From NCBI RefSeq assembly GCF_000829465.1, contig NZ_JXAL01000022.1:62001-126000 (forward strand): 64,000 nucleotides of DNA. Reading direction: 5' to 3'. Below the pieces are notes generated by a model. The model did not search any database. It was not told where the DNA came from and saw only the letters and a list, made by a program, of their open reading frames with translations. Origin of the DNA: Cohnella kolymensis. Its GTDB lineage: Bacteria; Bacillota; Bacilli; Paenibacillales; Paenibacillaceae. Positions 28,481 to 37,626 of the stretch are shown piece by piece (the stretch's first letter is position 1; each line of letters opens with the position of its first letter). Both the position numbers and the translations under genes were made by a program.

Positions 28481-28648
28481 ATGAATAGGATGAATATATT
28501 GGGTCAACTGACACCGGATCAGGTCCAGCAGGTATTAATTAACATTTATAATGATAGGGACCACTTAAGCGAAACTGAGGTTAAGGACTTAGTTTCTTAC
28601 ATTAAAGAAAAAATCTTAGCGGTGGCTGCCAAACAAACGGGCGGGTGA
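28481..28648 (+). CDS. 55-residue small protein coupled to the sugar transferase
   Basis: An open frame of 55 codons encodes an amphipathic, mostly helical peptide containing '[18 protein letters not shown]' and '[12 protein letters not shown]'. Its TGA overlaps the GTG start of the sugar transferase (GTGA), a classic sign of translational coupling. No strong ribosome site is seen before ATG 28481 or ATG 28490. I know no family for it. It fills an otherwise empty 170-nt gap in a tightly packed operon, which supports it being real. Confidence 0.5.
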   Translation: MNRMNILGQLTPDQVQQVLINIYNDRDHLSETEVKDLVSYIKEKILAVAAKQTGG

Positions 28649-29247
28649 GAAAATTGAAAAGAATATTTGACGGAATATTTGCGGCCTTTGGGCTTATTTT
28701 TTTTGGTCTCATTATATTCGCAACAGCGTTATTGGTTCGTTTAAAACTCGGCAACCCGGTGTTCTTTAAACAACTACGTCCTGGACTCCACGGTCGCCCG
28801 TTCATGCTTTATAAATTCCGAACGATGACGGACTTAAAGGATGATCATGGGGAGCTGCTGCCGGATGGGTTGAGATTAACATCCTTCGGAAGATGGCTTC
28901 GCAAGCTGAGCTTGGATGAATTGCCGCAGCTGTACAACGTACTAAAGGGAGATATGAGTTTTGTGGGGCCCCGACCGCTGCTTATGGAGTATTTACCTTT
29001 GTATAGCGAGGAACAGGCTAAACGGCATAAGGTCCGACCGGGGATTACGGGACTGGCGCAAGTAAGAGGAAGAAATGCAATCAGCTGGCAGGAAAAGCTC
29101 GATTTGGACATATGGTACATCGAAAATAGAACCTTTTTTCTGGACATGAAGATCCTGCTGCTAACAGTGATCAAAGTGTTCAGATCTGAAGGGATCAGCC
29201 AAGCCGGTCATGAAACGATGGAGAGGTTTACGGGTTTACATACTTAA
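28645..29247 (+). CDS. Undecaprenyl-phosphate sugar-1-phosphate transferase (EpsL-like)
   Basis: The 200-residue protein has one N-terminal membrane segment and the bacterial sugar transferase signature: '[17 protein letters not shown]', '[20 protein letters not shown]', '[21 protein letters not shown]' and '[15 protein letters not shown]'. It starts repeat-unit assembly by moving sugar-1-phosphate from UDP-sugar to undecaprenyl phosphate. The short PglC/EpsL form is linked with bacillosamine-type substrates, which fits EpsC, EpsN and EpsM homologues here. GTG start overlaps the stop of the small upstream gene. Confidence 0.9.
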   Translation: MRKLKRIFDGIFAAFGLIFFGLIIFATALLVRLKLGNPVFFKQLRPGLHGRPFMLYKFRTMTDLKDDHGELLPDGLRLTSFGRWLRKLSLDELPQLYNVLKGDMSFVGPRPLLMEYLPLYSEEQAKRHKVRPGITGLAQVRGRNAISWQEKLDLDIWYIENRTFFLDMKILLLTVIKVFRSEGISQAGHETMERFTGLHT

Positions 29248-29266
29248 GGATAAGAGGGCGTTTATC

Positions 29267-30238
29267 GTGCTTAGTGTGACCAAAAGGACAGTGAATCTGG
29301 CGATTTGGGCAATAAAAGTATTTGAGTCTCCGATGATTCTAACTGAAGAGCCGGATGCCAAAGTCCTTGCTAGCCCAAGCCTGCAAGCCTCCGATGTAAC
29401 GGACGTTGAAGCGGAGTTTGTTGCCGATCCGTTTATGATGTTTCATAAGTCTAAATATTATCTTTTTTTCGAGGTTCTTGATCGATCGACCGGCAAGGGA
29501 GTAATCGGGCTGGCGATTAGTAATGACGGCAAAGAATGGCATTATGACAGAATCGTACTGAGAGAAAGCTACCATCTATCTTATCCCTATATAGTCGAAA
29601 CCGAAGGCGATATTTTTATGTTACCCGAATCTACGGAAGCGGGACGAGTATTGTTATACAAAGCGACAAACTTCCCATACGATTGGGTAGTTTCGCATGA
29701 ACTGATCGAGGGAAGTTACTTAGACGCCAGTGTATTTGAATATGACCGAACGTGGTGGATGCTGGCAGGGACAGCCGGAGGCAATTTACACTTATTTTTC
29801 TCGGATTCAATTAACGGACGGTGGACAGAGCACCCCAGCAGCCCAATGATCGTCAGCAATTTCCATATTACCAGACCGGCGGGCAGAGTGATCGCAGGCA
29901 GTCATGGGGTGTACCGATATGCCCAAGACAGCTTACCTTATTATGGAACACAAGTAAGAGTATTCGAAATAACAAGGCTTTCCAGAACTGAATATGAGGA
30001 GCGAGAATTGAACACCATCATTCGAGGCTCGGAGATTGATGCCGATTGGAGAAAAGACGGAATGCACCACATCGACCAGCTCAAAATTAAAGATCATTGC
30101 TGGTGTGTAGCCGTTGATGGACACTACTTCCGCAGCGAAAACTATTTGAAATGGCGGTTCAAACGATTCATCAAAAGCCCGATTTCCGACCTGCGAAAAG
30201 TTTACGAGCAATTGAAGAAGCAGAATGTGGGGGTGTAA
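29267..30238 (+). CDS. Beta-propeller GINT1-N/GH43-like protein
   Basis: The 323-residue protein resembles the five-bladed propeller found at the N-terminus of glucosamine inositolphosphorylceramide transferases and in some bacterial formyl- or glycosyltransferases. Features include 'EFVADPFMMFHKSKYYLFFE', 'HLSYPYIVETEGDIFMLPES', 'YLDASVFEYDRTWWMLAGT' and 'DGMHHIDQLKI'. Active-site acids typical of GH43 appear in similar places, but activity is not certain. GTG 29267 is chosen because AAGAGG lies 9 nt before it. No formyltransferase partner is fused. Likely a glycan-processing or transferase role in the EPS pathway. Confidence 0.72.
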   Translation: MLSVTKRTVNLAIWAIKVFESPMILTEEPDAKVLASPSLQASDVTDVEAEFVADPFMMFHKSKYYLFFEVLDRSTGKGVIGLAISNDGKEWHYDRIVLRESYHLSYPYIVETEGDIFMLPESTEAGRVLLYKATNFPYDWVVSHELIEGSYLDASVFEYDRTWWMLAGTAGGNLHLFFSDSINGRWTEHPSSPMIVSNFHITRPAGRVIAGSHGVYRYAQDSLPYYGTQVRVFEITRLSRTEYEERELNTIIRGSEIDADWRKDGMHHIDQLKIKDHCWCVAVDGHYFRSENYLKWRFKRFIKSPISDLRKVYEQLKKQNVGV

Positions 30239-30240
30239 CC

Positions 30241-30916
30241 CTGTCGAAGCTCTATTCATTAACTTCATTACGATTTTTCGCAGCTCTAATGGTCTATCTC
30301 TCTCACAGTGTGACCGTGTTTCATGATTATCAATTCGGCTATGTCGGGGTTTCCTTCTTCTTTGTACTATCCGGGTTTATTTTGTTCTATAATTACCATT
30401 CACAATTCACGGCATTTAAGATGCCAAGCATCAAAAGGTTCTACATCGCTAGAATAGCCAAGATTTATCCCGTGCATTTGTTGACATTGGTGTTAGCCAT
30501 TCCGTATTTCGTGCGAGCTGATTATCTTGGCGATATTTTTCATATCGCTGCTCCTGTCGCCTTTGGTTGCACAAGCCCTTCGCTTTAGCGTGTACTATAT
30601 ACCGATCTGGTGCTGTTTAATCTTAATATTTGCGTTTCAAGGCGGAATGATATCCCGGTTACTGTCCAACAGCAGGTTTGTATTTTTGGGAGAGATCAAT
30701 TTCTCCTTCTACATGGTTCATTACTTGGTGGTCAATTATGTGGGGTTGCTCGGCTTTGGCAGTATGGTACAGCACCTAGTCACTCTGACGGGCTCCATTC
30801 TGTTGAGCTCTGTCATTTATCTTATGTATGAAGAACCGATGCGAAAGAAAATTCGTTTTGGCGATTTTAATCCAAAGAGGCCGATCGAGCAGCAATATAA
30901 CACAGTATCCCCTTAA
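30241..30916 (+). pseudogene. Acyltransferase 3 family membrane protein, internally deleted
   Basis: The first half has the family start 'LYSLTSLRFFAALMVYLSHS' and 'YVGVSFFFVLSGFILFYNY', with the catalytic His-containing helix and 'FYIARIAKIYPVHLLTL'. The second half, in another frame, has 'FSFYMVHYLVVNYVGLL' and a C-terminal helix. Together they give about 225 residues, whereas the family needs 330-380, so about 100 residues between roughly 30500 and 30540 are missing as well as the frame. There is no proper start codon near the beginning. Unlike the single-base cases nearby this looks like real loss, or an assembly deletion. An intact copy would O-acetylate the polymer. Confidence 0.7.
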
Positions 30917-30942
30917 GGCACTCGCAACAAGGAGAGAAAAGG

Positions 30943-31792
30943 ATGAGTGAACCAATTGTAGTGTCGCGTCGTACATTTTTGAAGAAATCACTGGCTTTAT
31001 TCGGGGCGGGCATGCTGGTTGGTGCCTATCCTGTATTTGCGGAACGATTCTGGTATCAGATTAACGAGGTTAACCTTACACTGCGTAATCTGCCAATCTC
31101 ATTTAACGGTTGGAAAATTGTTCAATTCAGTGATGTTCACTATGGTTTTCATTTTGGAATTAAGGAATTGGGTCGTCTTGTTAAGATTATCAATGAATTA
31201 GAGCCTGACATTCTTTTTTTTTACCGGGGACTTGGTGCAGAGAGGGTATGAACAAACCGAGCGAATGATCCCTTTGCTTCGGCAGATGAATGCGCGAGGC
31301 GGTAAATGGGCCGTTACCGGTAACCATGATAACGTTACCAAGCACAAGGTCGTTAGCGCCTTACGAAATTCCGATTTCACGGTATTAGAAAATGAGCATG
31401 GTATTGTTCCATCTAATGACCAATACCTCGTGGTTGCCGGGGTTGATGATCTTCTATTTGGAACTCCTGACATTCAAAAGTCAGTTGCCGGGTTGTCCGA
31501 TGACGATTGTGTTTTGTTGCTGGTACACGAGCCCGATGCCGCAGATTTCTACACGAAACACCCGATTGCAGCTCAATTTTCCGGACATTCTCATGGGGGG
31601 CAGATTCGCATTCCATTCGTTGGACCGATCATGACACCGGAGCTGGCTCGAAAGTATGTGGATGGATTGTACTATGTCGGCGAAAGACAGATGCCCGTGT
31701 ATGTTAACAGAGGTATCGGTACAAGCAATGCGCCTGTGCGCTTGTTTTGCAGACCGGAAATCACCGTGTTTCATTTAACTGGAGGAGCGTAA
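30943..31792 (+). pseudogene. ykuE: YkuE-like Tat-exported metallophosphoesterase, one frameshift
   Basis: The N-terminus has a twin-arginine signal 'VVSRRTFLKKSLALFGAGM'. The calcineurin-like metal motifs follow: 'FSDVHYG', then after the break 'FTGDLVQ', 'VTGNHDN', and 'FSGHSHGGQIRIP'. An extra T in the T9 run at 31214-31222 breaks the frame exactly before the Gly-Asp motif; eight T residues restore it. B. subtilis YkuE is a wall-associated Tat substrate of this family. The stop overlaps the next start. A role in polymer or lipid-carrier dephosphorylation is only inferred. Confidence 0.85.
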
Positions 31793-32973
31793 TGCCCGTG
31801 TCAAACTCTACGCATCGTATCTATCTCTCTCCGCCCCACCTGAGCGGCAATGAATTCAAATATGTGAAACAAGCTTTTGATTCCAATTGGATCGCTCCGT
31901 TAGGCCCCAATGTCGACCGATTCGAAAAGGAAATTGCGGCTTATGCGGGAGTGCGCGGCGCCGTTGCGGTCAGCTCGGGCACTGCCGCCATTCACTTGGC
32001 TTTACGCCTGCTTAGTGTTGGATCTGGGGACACAGTTTTCTGTTCGACACTTACTTTTGTGGCCAGTGCGAACCCCATTATATATCAAGGCGCAAGCCCG
32101 GTTTTCATCGATTCCGAGCCGGAAACGTGGAACATGTCGCCGGCTGCTTTGAAGAAGGCCTTAGAGCATGCATACAAAGAAGGAGATCTCCCGAAGGCGG
32201 TTCTTGTTGTTCACCTGTATGGGCAGAGCACAAAGATGGATGAAATTATGGCTTTATGCAATGAATATTCCGTGCCTGTGATAGAGGATGCGGCAGAATC
32301 TTTAGGTTCGAGCTACAAAGGCAAGGCCAGCGGTACAATGGGCAAATTCGGAGTGTATTCATTTAACGGCAACAAAATTATTACAACTTCCGGCGGGGGC
32401 ATGCTGATCTCCGATGATGAGGAAGCGTTGGCGCACGCACGGTTTCTGGCAGCGCAAGCACGCGATCCCGCGCCTCATTATCAACATAGCGTGATCGGCT
32501 ATAACTACCGCTTAAGCAATGTGCTCGCCGGCATCGGCTTGGGACAGTTAGAAGTGCTGAATGACCGGATAAATGAAAGAAGAGCCGTGTTTGAACGATA
32601 TTGGCAGCAACTTTCCGGTCTGCCTGGGATTCAATTTATGCCGGAATTGAAAGAGACCCGATCCAATCGCTGGCTCACAACCTTGACTGTTGAAGAAACC
32701 GCAGCGGGAATCTCATCGAAAAATCTGCTGCAAGCGATGATTGCGGCAAATATCGAAGCCCGGCCGGTTTGGAAGCCGCTTCATCTGCAGCCTTTATTCG
32801 AAGGTGTCCGGTATTATGCCCACGAGGCAAACAGGAGCGTATCCGAGGAGTTATTTACATCGGGGCTATGTTTACCGTCCGGTTCAAGTCTGACTGAATC
32901 TCAGCAAGATAGAGTTATCCGGACGATCAAAAACTCGTTTAGAGTTCCATCCGAACTGGAGGAGTCACTTTGA
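31792..32973 (+). CDS. epsN: DegT/DnrJ/EryC1/StrS aminotransferase (EpsN/PglE-like)
   Basis: The 393-residue PLP enzyme has 'AVSSGTAAIHLALRLLSVG' (phosphate site), 'VIEDAAESLGSSYKG' and the lysine site 'GVYSFNGNKIITTSGGGML' (Lys about residue 194). In B. subtilis EpsN and Campylobacter PglE this enzyme aminates the 4-keto sugar made by EpsC or PglF, giving UDP-4-amino-4,6-dideoxy-GlcNAc. GGAGGAG lies 5 nt before ATG 31792, which overlaps the preceding stop. Its own TGA overlaps the TTG of the sulfotransferase, so the EPS and lasso parts are joined in one transcript. Confidence 0.9.
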   Translation: MPVSNSTHRIYLSPPHLSGNEFKYVKQAFDSNWIAPLGPNVDRFEKEIAAYAGVRGAVAVSSGTAAIHLALRLLSVGSGDTVFCSTLTFVASANPIIYQGASPVFIDSEPETWNMSPAALKKALEHAYKEGDLPKAVLVVHLYGQSTKMDEIMALCNEYSVPVIEDAAESLGSSYKGKASGTMGKFGVYSFNGNKIITTSGGGMLISDDEEALAHARFLAAQARDPAPHYQHSVIGYNYRLSNVLAGIGLGQLEVLNDRINERRAVFERYWQQLSGLPGIQFMPELKETRSNRWLTTLTVEETAAGISSKNLLQAMIAANIEARPVWKPLHLQPLFEGVRYYAHEANRSVSEELFTSGLCLPSGSSLTESQQDRVIRTIKNSFRVPSELEESL

Positions 32974-34202
32974 TCGATAGCAGCGGCAGAAACCTCGTTT
33001 TTATGCTCTGCGTTCCACGAAGCGGAAGCTCACTTGCCGCTACGCTGCTGCAAAAACATAGCAAGGTTTACGCCGCGCAGGAGATGTGGTTTCTGATGAG
33101 CTTGTATGACCTGCGTAAGGTACAGCCTCGCGCCTATGGCGGTGCCATCATTCTGGACCGGTTTTATAACGGCATGCTAACGGACGATATGTACGAACGG
33201 GCCTGCAGAGCGTTTGCTGTGCAGACCTACAATGAATTGCTTCAAACGGCCGGCGCGCAGATCGCGTTGGATAAATCGCCGCGGTACTATTATTTGCTGG
33301 AGTTTTTAGACAAACTTTTTCCTCAGTCGCAGAGAATATGGCTGCTTCGCAATCCCTTGTCCATCATTGCCTCCTACAAAAAAGCCAATAGCCACAACCA
33401 TACCCGATTTCATATCGGTGAAGATTTATGTGACTCCAAGTTCAACATTAACATGACAGATGTTACGGCAGGGTTACTGCGTTACTATCATTATTTTTCC
33501 GGAGACAACCCTAATACCTATCGGCTGTACTATGAGGGGCTAGCTGCCCGGCCGCAGCAAGAAATGGAGAAGCTATGCGGCTTCTTAGGGATCGATTATG
33601 AAGACGGTTTGGATCATTATGGGGACATTCTGGAGACACCGAAGGGGAGCATGTATACCAGCATGGGTGTAGGTGATCCGTTTCTATTCGCTGACTCCAA
33701 ACCTCACGAACGATCGATAAACAATTGGAAAGACATACTGGATAAGCGGGAAGTCGAAATGTATTGCCGTGTAATCGGAGCTGATCTATTTCATAAACTG
33801 GGTTACAGCGAGCAAATACAGGAAGCGGAAAACTGGACGGGAGCGCGATTCGATGCCGAACCGAATTACGAGTTCATACAGTCGCGTGAGAAACAGTTGC
33901 AGGAATTGACGGGGTGTCGATGGGAGCCTGGCTATCAGATGAGAACGGATGTTCAACACACCCCTGGGTTCTCTATTGAGAACTTTCATGCAAATACAAA
34001 TTCCGAACTTATGCAAATGCAAATCACGTTACAGGCCCTTGAGAGAAGACTTGAAAAGAGCTACATCGATCAAAATCGGTTAAAGAGCCAGCTGTCCCAA
34101 ATGAGAAGCAAAATCGATCGGGTTAAATCGATGATTCCTTTCGGTACCCGACTCACCCAGTGGGCTTCCAAGCACTTGTTGAACAGCGGGAGGGGCAGAT
34201 GA
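32970..34202 (+). CDS. PAPS-dependent sulfotransferase family protein
   Basis: The N-terminus holds the PAPS 5'-phosphosulfate loop 'FMLCVPRSGSSLAATLL' (residues 11-27) and later the 3'-phosphate motif around 'IWLLRNPLSIIASYKK' (about residue 125). The C-terminal region after residue 300 is helical and partly coiled coil. It begins with TTG inside the stop of the EpsN gene (GGAGGAG upstream) and ends with an ATGA overlap into the lasso cyclase gene. An APS kinase that could supply PAPS lies at 41130. The target may be the lasso peptide or the polysaccharide; overlap with both neighbours leaves this open. Confidence 0.85.
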   Translation: MIDSSGRNLVFMLCVPRSGSSLAATLLQKHSKVYAAQEMWFLMSLYDLRKVQPRAYGGAIILDRFYNGMLTDDMYERACRAFAVQTYNELLQTAGAQIALDKSPRYYYLLEFLDKLFPQSQRIWLLRNPLSIIASYKKANSHNHTRFHIGEDLCDSKFNINMTDVTAGLLRYYHYFSGDNPNTYRLYYEGLAARPQQEMEKLCGFLGIDYEDGLDHYGDILETPKGSMYTSMGVGDPFLFADSKPHERSINNWKDILDKREVEMYCRVIGADLFHKLGYSEQIQEAENWTGARFDAEPNYEFIQSREKQLQELTGCRWEPGYQMRTDVQHTPGFSIENFHANTNSELMQMQITLQALERRLEKSYIDQNRLKSQLSQMRSKIDRVKSMIPFGTRLTQWASKHLLNSGRGR

Positions 34203-36142
34203 GTGCAATTGCCGGTTTTTATCAGCTGAATGACGAACCTGTCGATCTCCTGTACGGCAGCTGTTTAATGGATGCATTACGTCATTATCCGGCCGATGAT
34301 ATTCGTACGTGGAGAGGGGACGGCATCTTCCTCGGCTGTCATTCGCAATGGATTTCACCCGAGTCGGATGGCGAGCTCCTGCCCCGTTACGATAACGAAA
34401 GCCGGCTGGCCATAACAGCCGATGCCATCCTTGATAATCGTGAAGATTTATTTGAAAGATTACAGGTGCAGCACCCCGAACGAAAGCGGATGACGGATAG
34501 CGAGTTGATTTTGCTTGCTTATCGTAAGTGGGGGAGAGAGGCTCCGCAATATTTGATCGGTGATTTCGCCTTTATGATTTGGGATGAAAGAAACAGGCTG
34601 CTGTTTGGGGCAAGAGATTTTTCGGGCGCGCGAACGCTGTATTTTCATCATAATCAAACCCGATTTGCCTTTTGCACCCTTATTCAACCGCTTTTTACAT
34701 TGCCGTCTGTCAAGAAGCGGTTGAATGAGGAATGGCTCGCCGAATTTCTGGCCATCCCAGGCATGGTTGAAGCCGTCGATACGGCTTCAACTGTCTATGA
34801 CAGCATCGGGCAGCTTCCTCCGTCACACTCGATCACTGTTACGGGCGGTAAAGTGACGCTTTCCAGGTACTGCAGATTGGCAGCAGGGGAGCCTCTGAAG
34901 TTAAAATCCGACGAAGAATATGAGGAAGCGTTCCGGGAAGTATTCGAAACCGCCGTGAGCGCTAGGCTGCGCACGAATCGGAATGTTGGCGCTCACCTTA
35001 GCGGAGGATTGGATTCGGGTTCTGTAGTAAGCTTTGCGGCGCCGGCATTGCGAGAGCAAAATAAACTTTTGTATACGTACAGTTATGTTCCGGAGAATGA
35101 TTTCGAAGATTGGACATCGCGTTCCTTGCTGCCGGATGAAAGGCCCTACATCCAATCTACAGTCCGGCATGTCGGCAATATTTCGGATCATTATCTGGAT
35201 TTTGAGCGAACGAACCCTCTCGATGAAGTTAATGATTTTCTTGAGATCATGGAGATGCCGTACAAGTTTTTTGAGAATTCATTTTGGATGAGAGGCATTT
35301 ATCAAAGAGCTAATCAGCATGGAGTAGGGCTGCTGTTAAACGGAGCTAGAGGGAACTTTACCATTTCATGGGGTTCCGCATGGGAGTACTATGCCAATCT
35401 ATTGAAACGGCTGAAATGGATTCGTCTTTATCAAGAATTGAGTCTATTCAGTAGTCATTTGGGCGCTCGCAAAAGCAAGGTGCTGACCGTTGTAGCCAAA
35501 AAGGCCGCAGTCGGCCGTTCTCTTCTGTTCCCGGCCGCTGCTCGCAATGAGTTCCCGGCGTTCATTAATCCCGCATTTGCAGCAGCAACGAACGTCTATT
35601 CCAAACTGCAAGATCATCGTATGGATGCCGGCGGGACAACAGTTGAGAGCGCGTACGAGGTCAGGAAAAATCAATTTGAACAGTTATATTTCTGGAACAA
35701 AAACGGGACATTGGGGACAAAATTATCGCTGCGTTATGCTTTATGGGATCGCGATCCAACGAATGATTTGCGTGTCATTCGCTTCTGTTTGGCGGTACCG
35801 GAGGAACAGTATGTACAGAACGGCTATGACCGGGCGCTCGTACGACGGGCAACACGAAACCTGCTCCCTGACAAAGTAAGGCTGAATCAGCATATACGCG
35901 GTGTGCAGGGCGCCGATGTCATTCATCGTATGGCCCGTTCTTGGCCGGCATTTATAGATGAACTTGATCGGCTGGCAGCCGATCCGTTAATTGCAGAATT
36001 CATACATATACCGGCAGTCACAGCAGCGATGGGGAAACTCGGGAAAGAACCACGTCCGGAGTATGCCTTCCTCCCCGAATTTAAATTGCTCACGCGCAGC
36101 TTAATCGTGTACCGATTCGTCAAAAACTTGGAGAGGAGGTGA
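34199..36142 (+). CDS. Lasso peptide macrolactam synthetase (asparagine synthetase-like cyclase)
   Basis: The 647-residue protein has an N-terminal glutaminase-like domain beginning 'MSAIAGFYQL', where Ser replaces the catalytic Cys2 of true asparagine synthetases, so no glutaminase activity is expected. The synthetase domain has the PP-loop 'VGAHLSGGLDSGSVVSFAA' (about residue 268). In lasso pathways this enzyme adenylates the ring Asp or Glu side chain and joins it to the core N-terminus. It starts within the sulfotransferase stop (ATGA) and is followed 4 nt later by the precursor gene. Confidence 0.93.
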   Translation: MSAIAGFYQLNDEPVDLLYGSCLMDALRHYPADDIRTWRGDGIFLGCHSQWISPESDGELLPRYDNESRLAITADAILDNREDLFERLQVQHPERKRMTDSELILLAYRKWGREAPQYLIGDFAFMIWDERNRLLFGARDFSGARTLYFHHNQTRFAFCTLIQPLFTLPSVKKRLNEEWLAEFLAIPGMVEAVDTASTVYDSIGQLPPSHSITVTGGKVTLSRYCRLAAGEPLKLKSDEEYEEAFREVFETAVSARLRTNRNVGAHLSGGLDSGSVVSFAAPALREQNKLLYTYSYVPENDFEDWTSRSLLPDERPYIQSTVRHVGNISDHYLDFERTNPLDEVNDFLEIMEMPYKFFENSFWMRGIYQRANQHGVGLLLNGARGNFTISWGSAWEYYANLLKRLKWIRLYQELSLFSSHLGARKSKVLTVVAKKAAVGRSLLFPAAARNEFPAFINPAFAAATNVYSKLQDHRMDAGGTTVESAYEVRKNQFEQLYFWNKNGTLGTKLSLRYALWDRDPTNDLRVIRFCLAVPEEQYVQNGYDRALVRRATRNLLPDKVRLNQHIRGVQGADVIHRMARSWPAFIDELDRLAADPLIAEFIHIPAVTAAMGKLGKEPRPEYAFLPEFKLLTRSLIVYRFVKNLERR

Positions 36143-36146
36143 TCAC

Positions 36147-36299
36147 ATGAAAAAAATATGGCAAAAACCGTTATTGGAAATTCTGGATGTCTCTATGACA
36201 ATGGCAGGTCCCGGGAGAGTAATTGCGGATACGATGACGGTTCACGACCCGGATGAAGGAATTGACGTAGTTATAACGATTCCGGGACACCATAGCTGA
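36147..36299 (+). CDS. Lasso peptide precursor, paeninodin type
   Basis: The 50-residue peptide starts 4 nt after the cyclase stop with a near-perfect AGGAGGTGATCAC. The leader (1-19) has the RRE-binding pattern (aromatic)-xx-P-x-L as 'WQKPLL' and ends 'SMTM', with Thr at -2. The core would begin 'AGPGRVIAD', so Ala1 to Asp9 gives a nine-residue ring, the same as paeninodin, which also starts AGPG. The core shares a 'DPDE' stretch and a C-terminal Ser, the residue phosphorylated in paeninodin. At 31 residues the core is longer than usual (about 15-24). The final mature mass cannot be predicted because trimming is possible. Confidence 0.93.
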   Translation: MKKIWQKPLLEILDVSMTMAGPGRVIADTMTVHDPDEGIDVVITIPGHHS

Positions 36300-36322
36300 G
36301 TGCTTGTCCTGCCTTGATTGCG

Positions 36323-36352
36323 GCCCTTATACATGAGTATCTGTATAAGGGC
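36323..36352 (+). terminator. Intra-operon hairpin after the lasso precursor
   Basis: A perfect 10-bp stem, GCCCTTATAC / GTATAAGGGC, with a 10-nt loop lies 23 nt after the precursor stop. No T run follows, so it may be a partial terminator or RNA-stabilising end that raises precursor mRNA over the downstream genes. Confidence 0.6.
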
Positions 36353-36394
36353 TATATCTGCTAGCTAAACTTTCTCTCATTTGGGGTGAATCGG

Positions 36395-37354
36395 ATGCTG
36401 AAAACAGCAAGTAAAGTGATTTACAAGGCTTTCGGAATGAACATATTGAGCGAAATTCCTTTACCGGAATTGCCCCAAATGAGTGTTCCGGATAATCAAG
36501 CCGACATTATGATAGAACACGCTGATTTGACCACGATTTGGTCCATTTTTGCCGTGAAAACAGGCAATTTCATCATCAAAAAAAAATTCATTCTCTTTAA
36601 AATTGAAAATACGGCTATCTTCTCGGTACATGAAGGCAAAAAAATTATTGTTTCGCCCATGAAGGGCGCAGATCCGGATCAGGTCCGGCTGTATGTGCTG
36701 GGCACATGCTTAGGCGCCATTCTCATACAAAGAAGAATATTGCCGCTGCATGGCAGTGCAGTAGCTATTGACGGGAAGGCCTATGCTTTCATCGGTGAAT
36801 CCGGCGCAGGGAAATCAACTCTAGCTTCCGCTTTTTTGAATAGAGGCTATCAACTTCTGACCGACGATGTGGTCGCCGTGCCTTTTTCTCAGGATGAGAA
36901 CATACCTTATGTTACACCAGCCTATCCTCAGCAGAAGCTATGGCAGGAAAGCTTAGAGCTCTTTGGCATGACCGCAGGCCACTATCGCCCGATATTCCAA
37001 CGGGAAACCAAATTTACGGTGCCTGTCGCGTCTAAATTCCAGCCGGAACCCATGCCGCTAGCCGGGATTTTTGTACTAGTAAAAACAAACAACAACGGGA
37101 TCGAGGTAAGCGCAATCGAGGGTCTGGCAAAGCTGCAAACCTTATTCCTTCATACATACTGCAATTTTCTAATACCGCATTACGGACTGATGGATTGGCA
37201 CTTTCGGGTCACTTCGAATTTGGCCGATCAAGTCCAGGTTCTTCAAATATGCCGGCCAACTGCGGGATTTACGGCAAGCCGCATGGCAGACTCCATTTTG
37301 TTCAAGTTAAAGGGAGATAATAATTATGAAATTTCAAGGTATAGCAACGAATGA
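36395..37354 (+). CDS. HPr-kinase-like lasso peptide kinase (PadeK family)
   Basis: The 319-residue protein resembles the C-terminal domain of HPr kinase: 'LPLHGSAVAIDGKAYAFIGESGAGKSTLASAF' region with Walker A GESGAGKST (about residues 134-142), then 'LLTDDVVAV'. Homologues in paeninodin-type clusters phosphorylate the C-terminal Ser of the precursor, and the precursor here ends in Ser. ATG 36395 has GGGGTG 6 nt upstream; GTG 36386 is an alternative. The last 29 nt overlap the RRE gene. The catalytic mode is inferred from family. Confidence 0.88.
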   Translation: MLKTASKVIYKAFGMNILSEIPLPELPQMSVPDNQADIMIEHADLTTIWSIFAVKTGNFIIKKKFILFKIENTAIFSVHEGKKIIVSPMKGADPDQVRLYVLGTCLGAILIQRRILPLHGSAVAIDGKAYAFIGESGAGKSTLASAFLNRGYQLLTDDVVAVPFSQDENIPYVTPAYPQQKLWQESLELFGMTAGHYRPIFQRETKFTVPVASKFQPEPMPLAGIFVLVKTNNNGIEVSAIEGLAKLQTLFLHTYCNFLIPHYGLMDWHFRVTSNLADQVQVLQICRPTAGFTASRMADSILFKLKGDNNYEISRYSNE

Positions 37355-37626
37355 TCGGCTGGTACAAGCAAAGGGCCACATTGTAAGCAATATGGGTGAT
37401 GAGAAAGTGATGCTTAGCGTACGTAACGGTAAATATTATAATTTGGGTATGGTCGGCGGCCGGGTATGGGAGCTTATGGAAACGCCTATAACAAAAAAAA
37501 GAATTAATCGAAGCGTTGCTCGGCGAATATGAAGTGGATGCCGGGATTTGCGAAGAACAAATTACGGATTTTTTAGAGCTATTGTTACAAGAACGGCTCA
37601 TTCAGGCAGGGACACAAAGTGATTAA
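37326..37626 (+). pseudogene. Lasso RRE protein (B1, PqqD-like), one frameshift
   Basis: The joined frames give about 99 residues of PqqD-like winged-helix fold, with 'VMLSVRNGKYYNLGMVGGRVWELMETPITKKE' and, after the break, 'LIEALLGEYEVDAGICEEQ' and a final helix. An extra A in the A8 run at 37493-37500 breaks the frame; seven restore it. B1 proteins bind the leader peptide and deliver it to the B2 protease. GGGAG lies about 9 nt upstream of the ATG. Its stop overlaps the GTG of B2. Confidence 0.85.
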
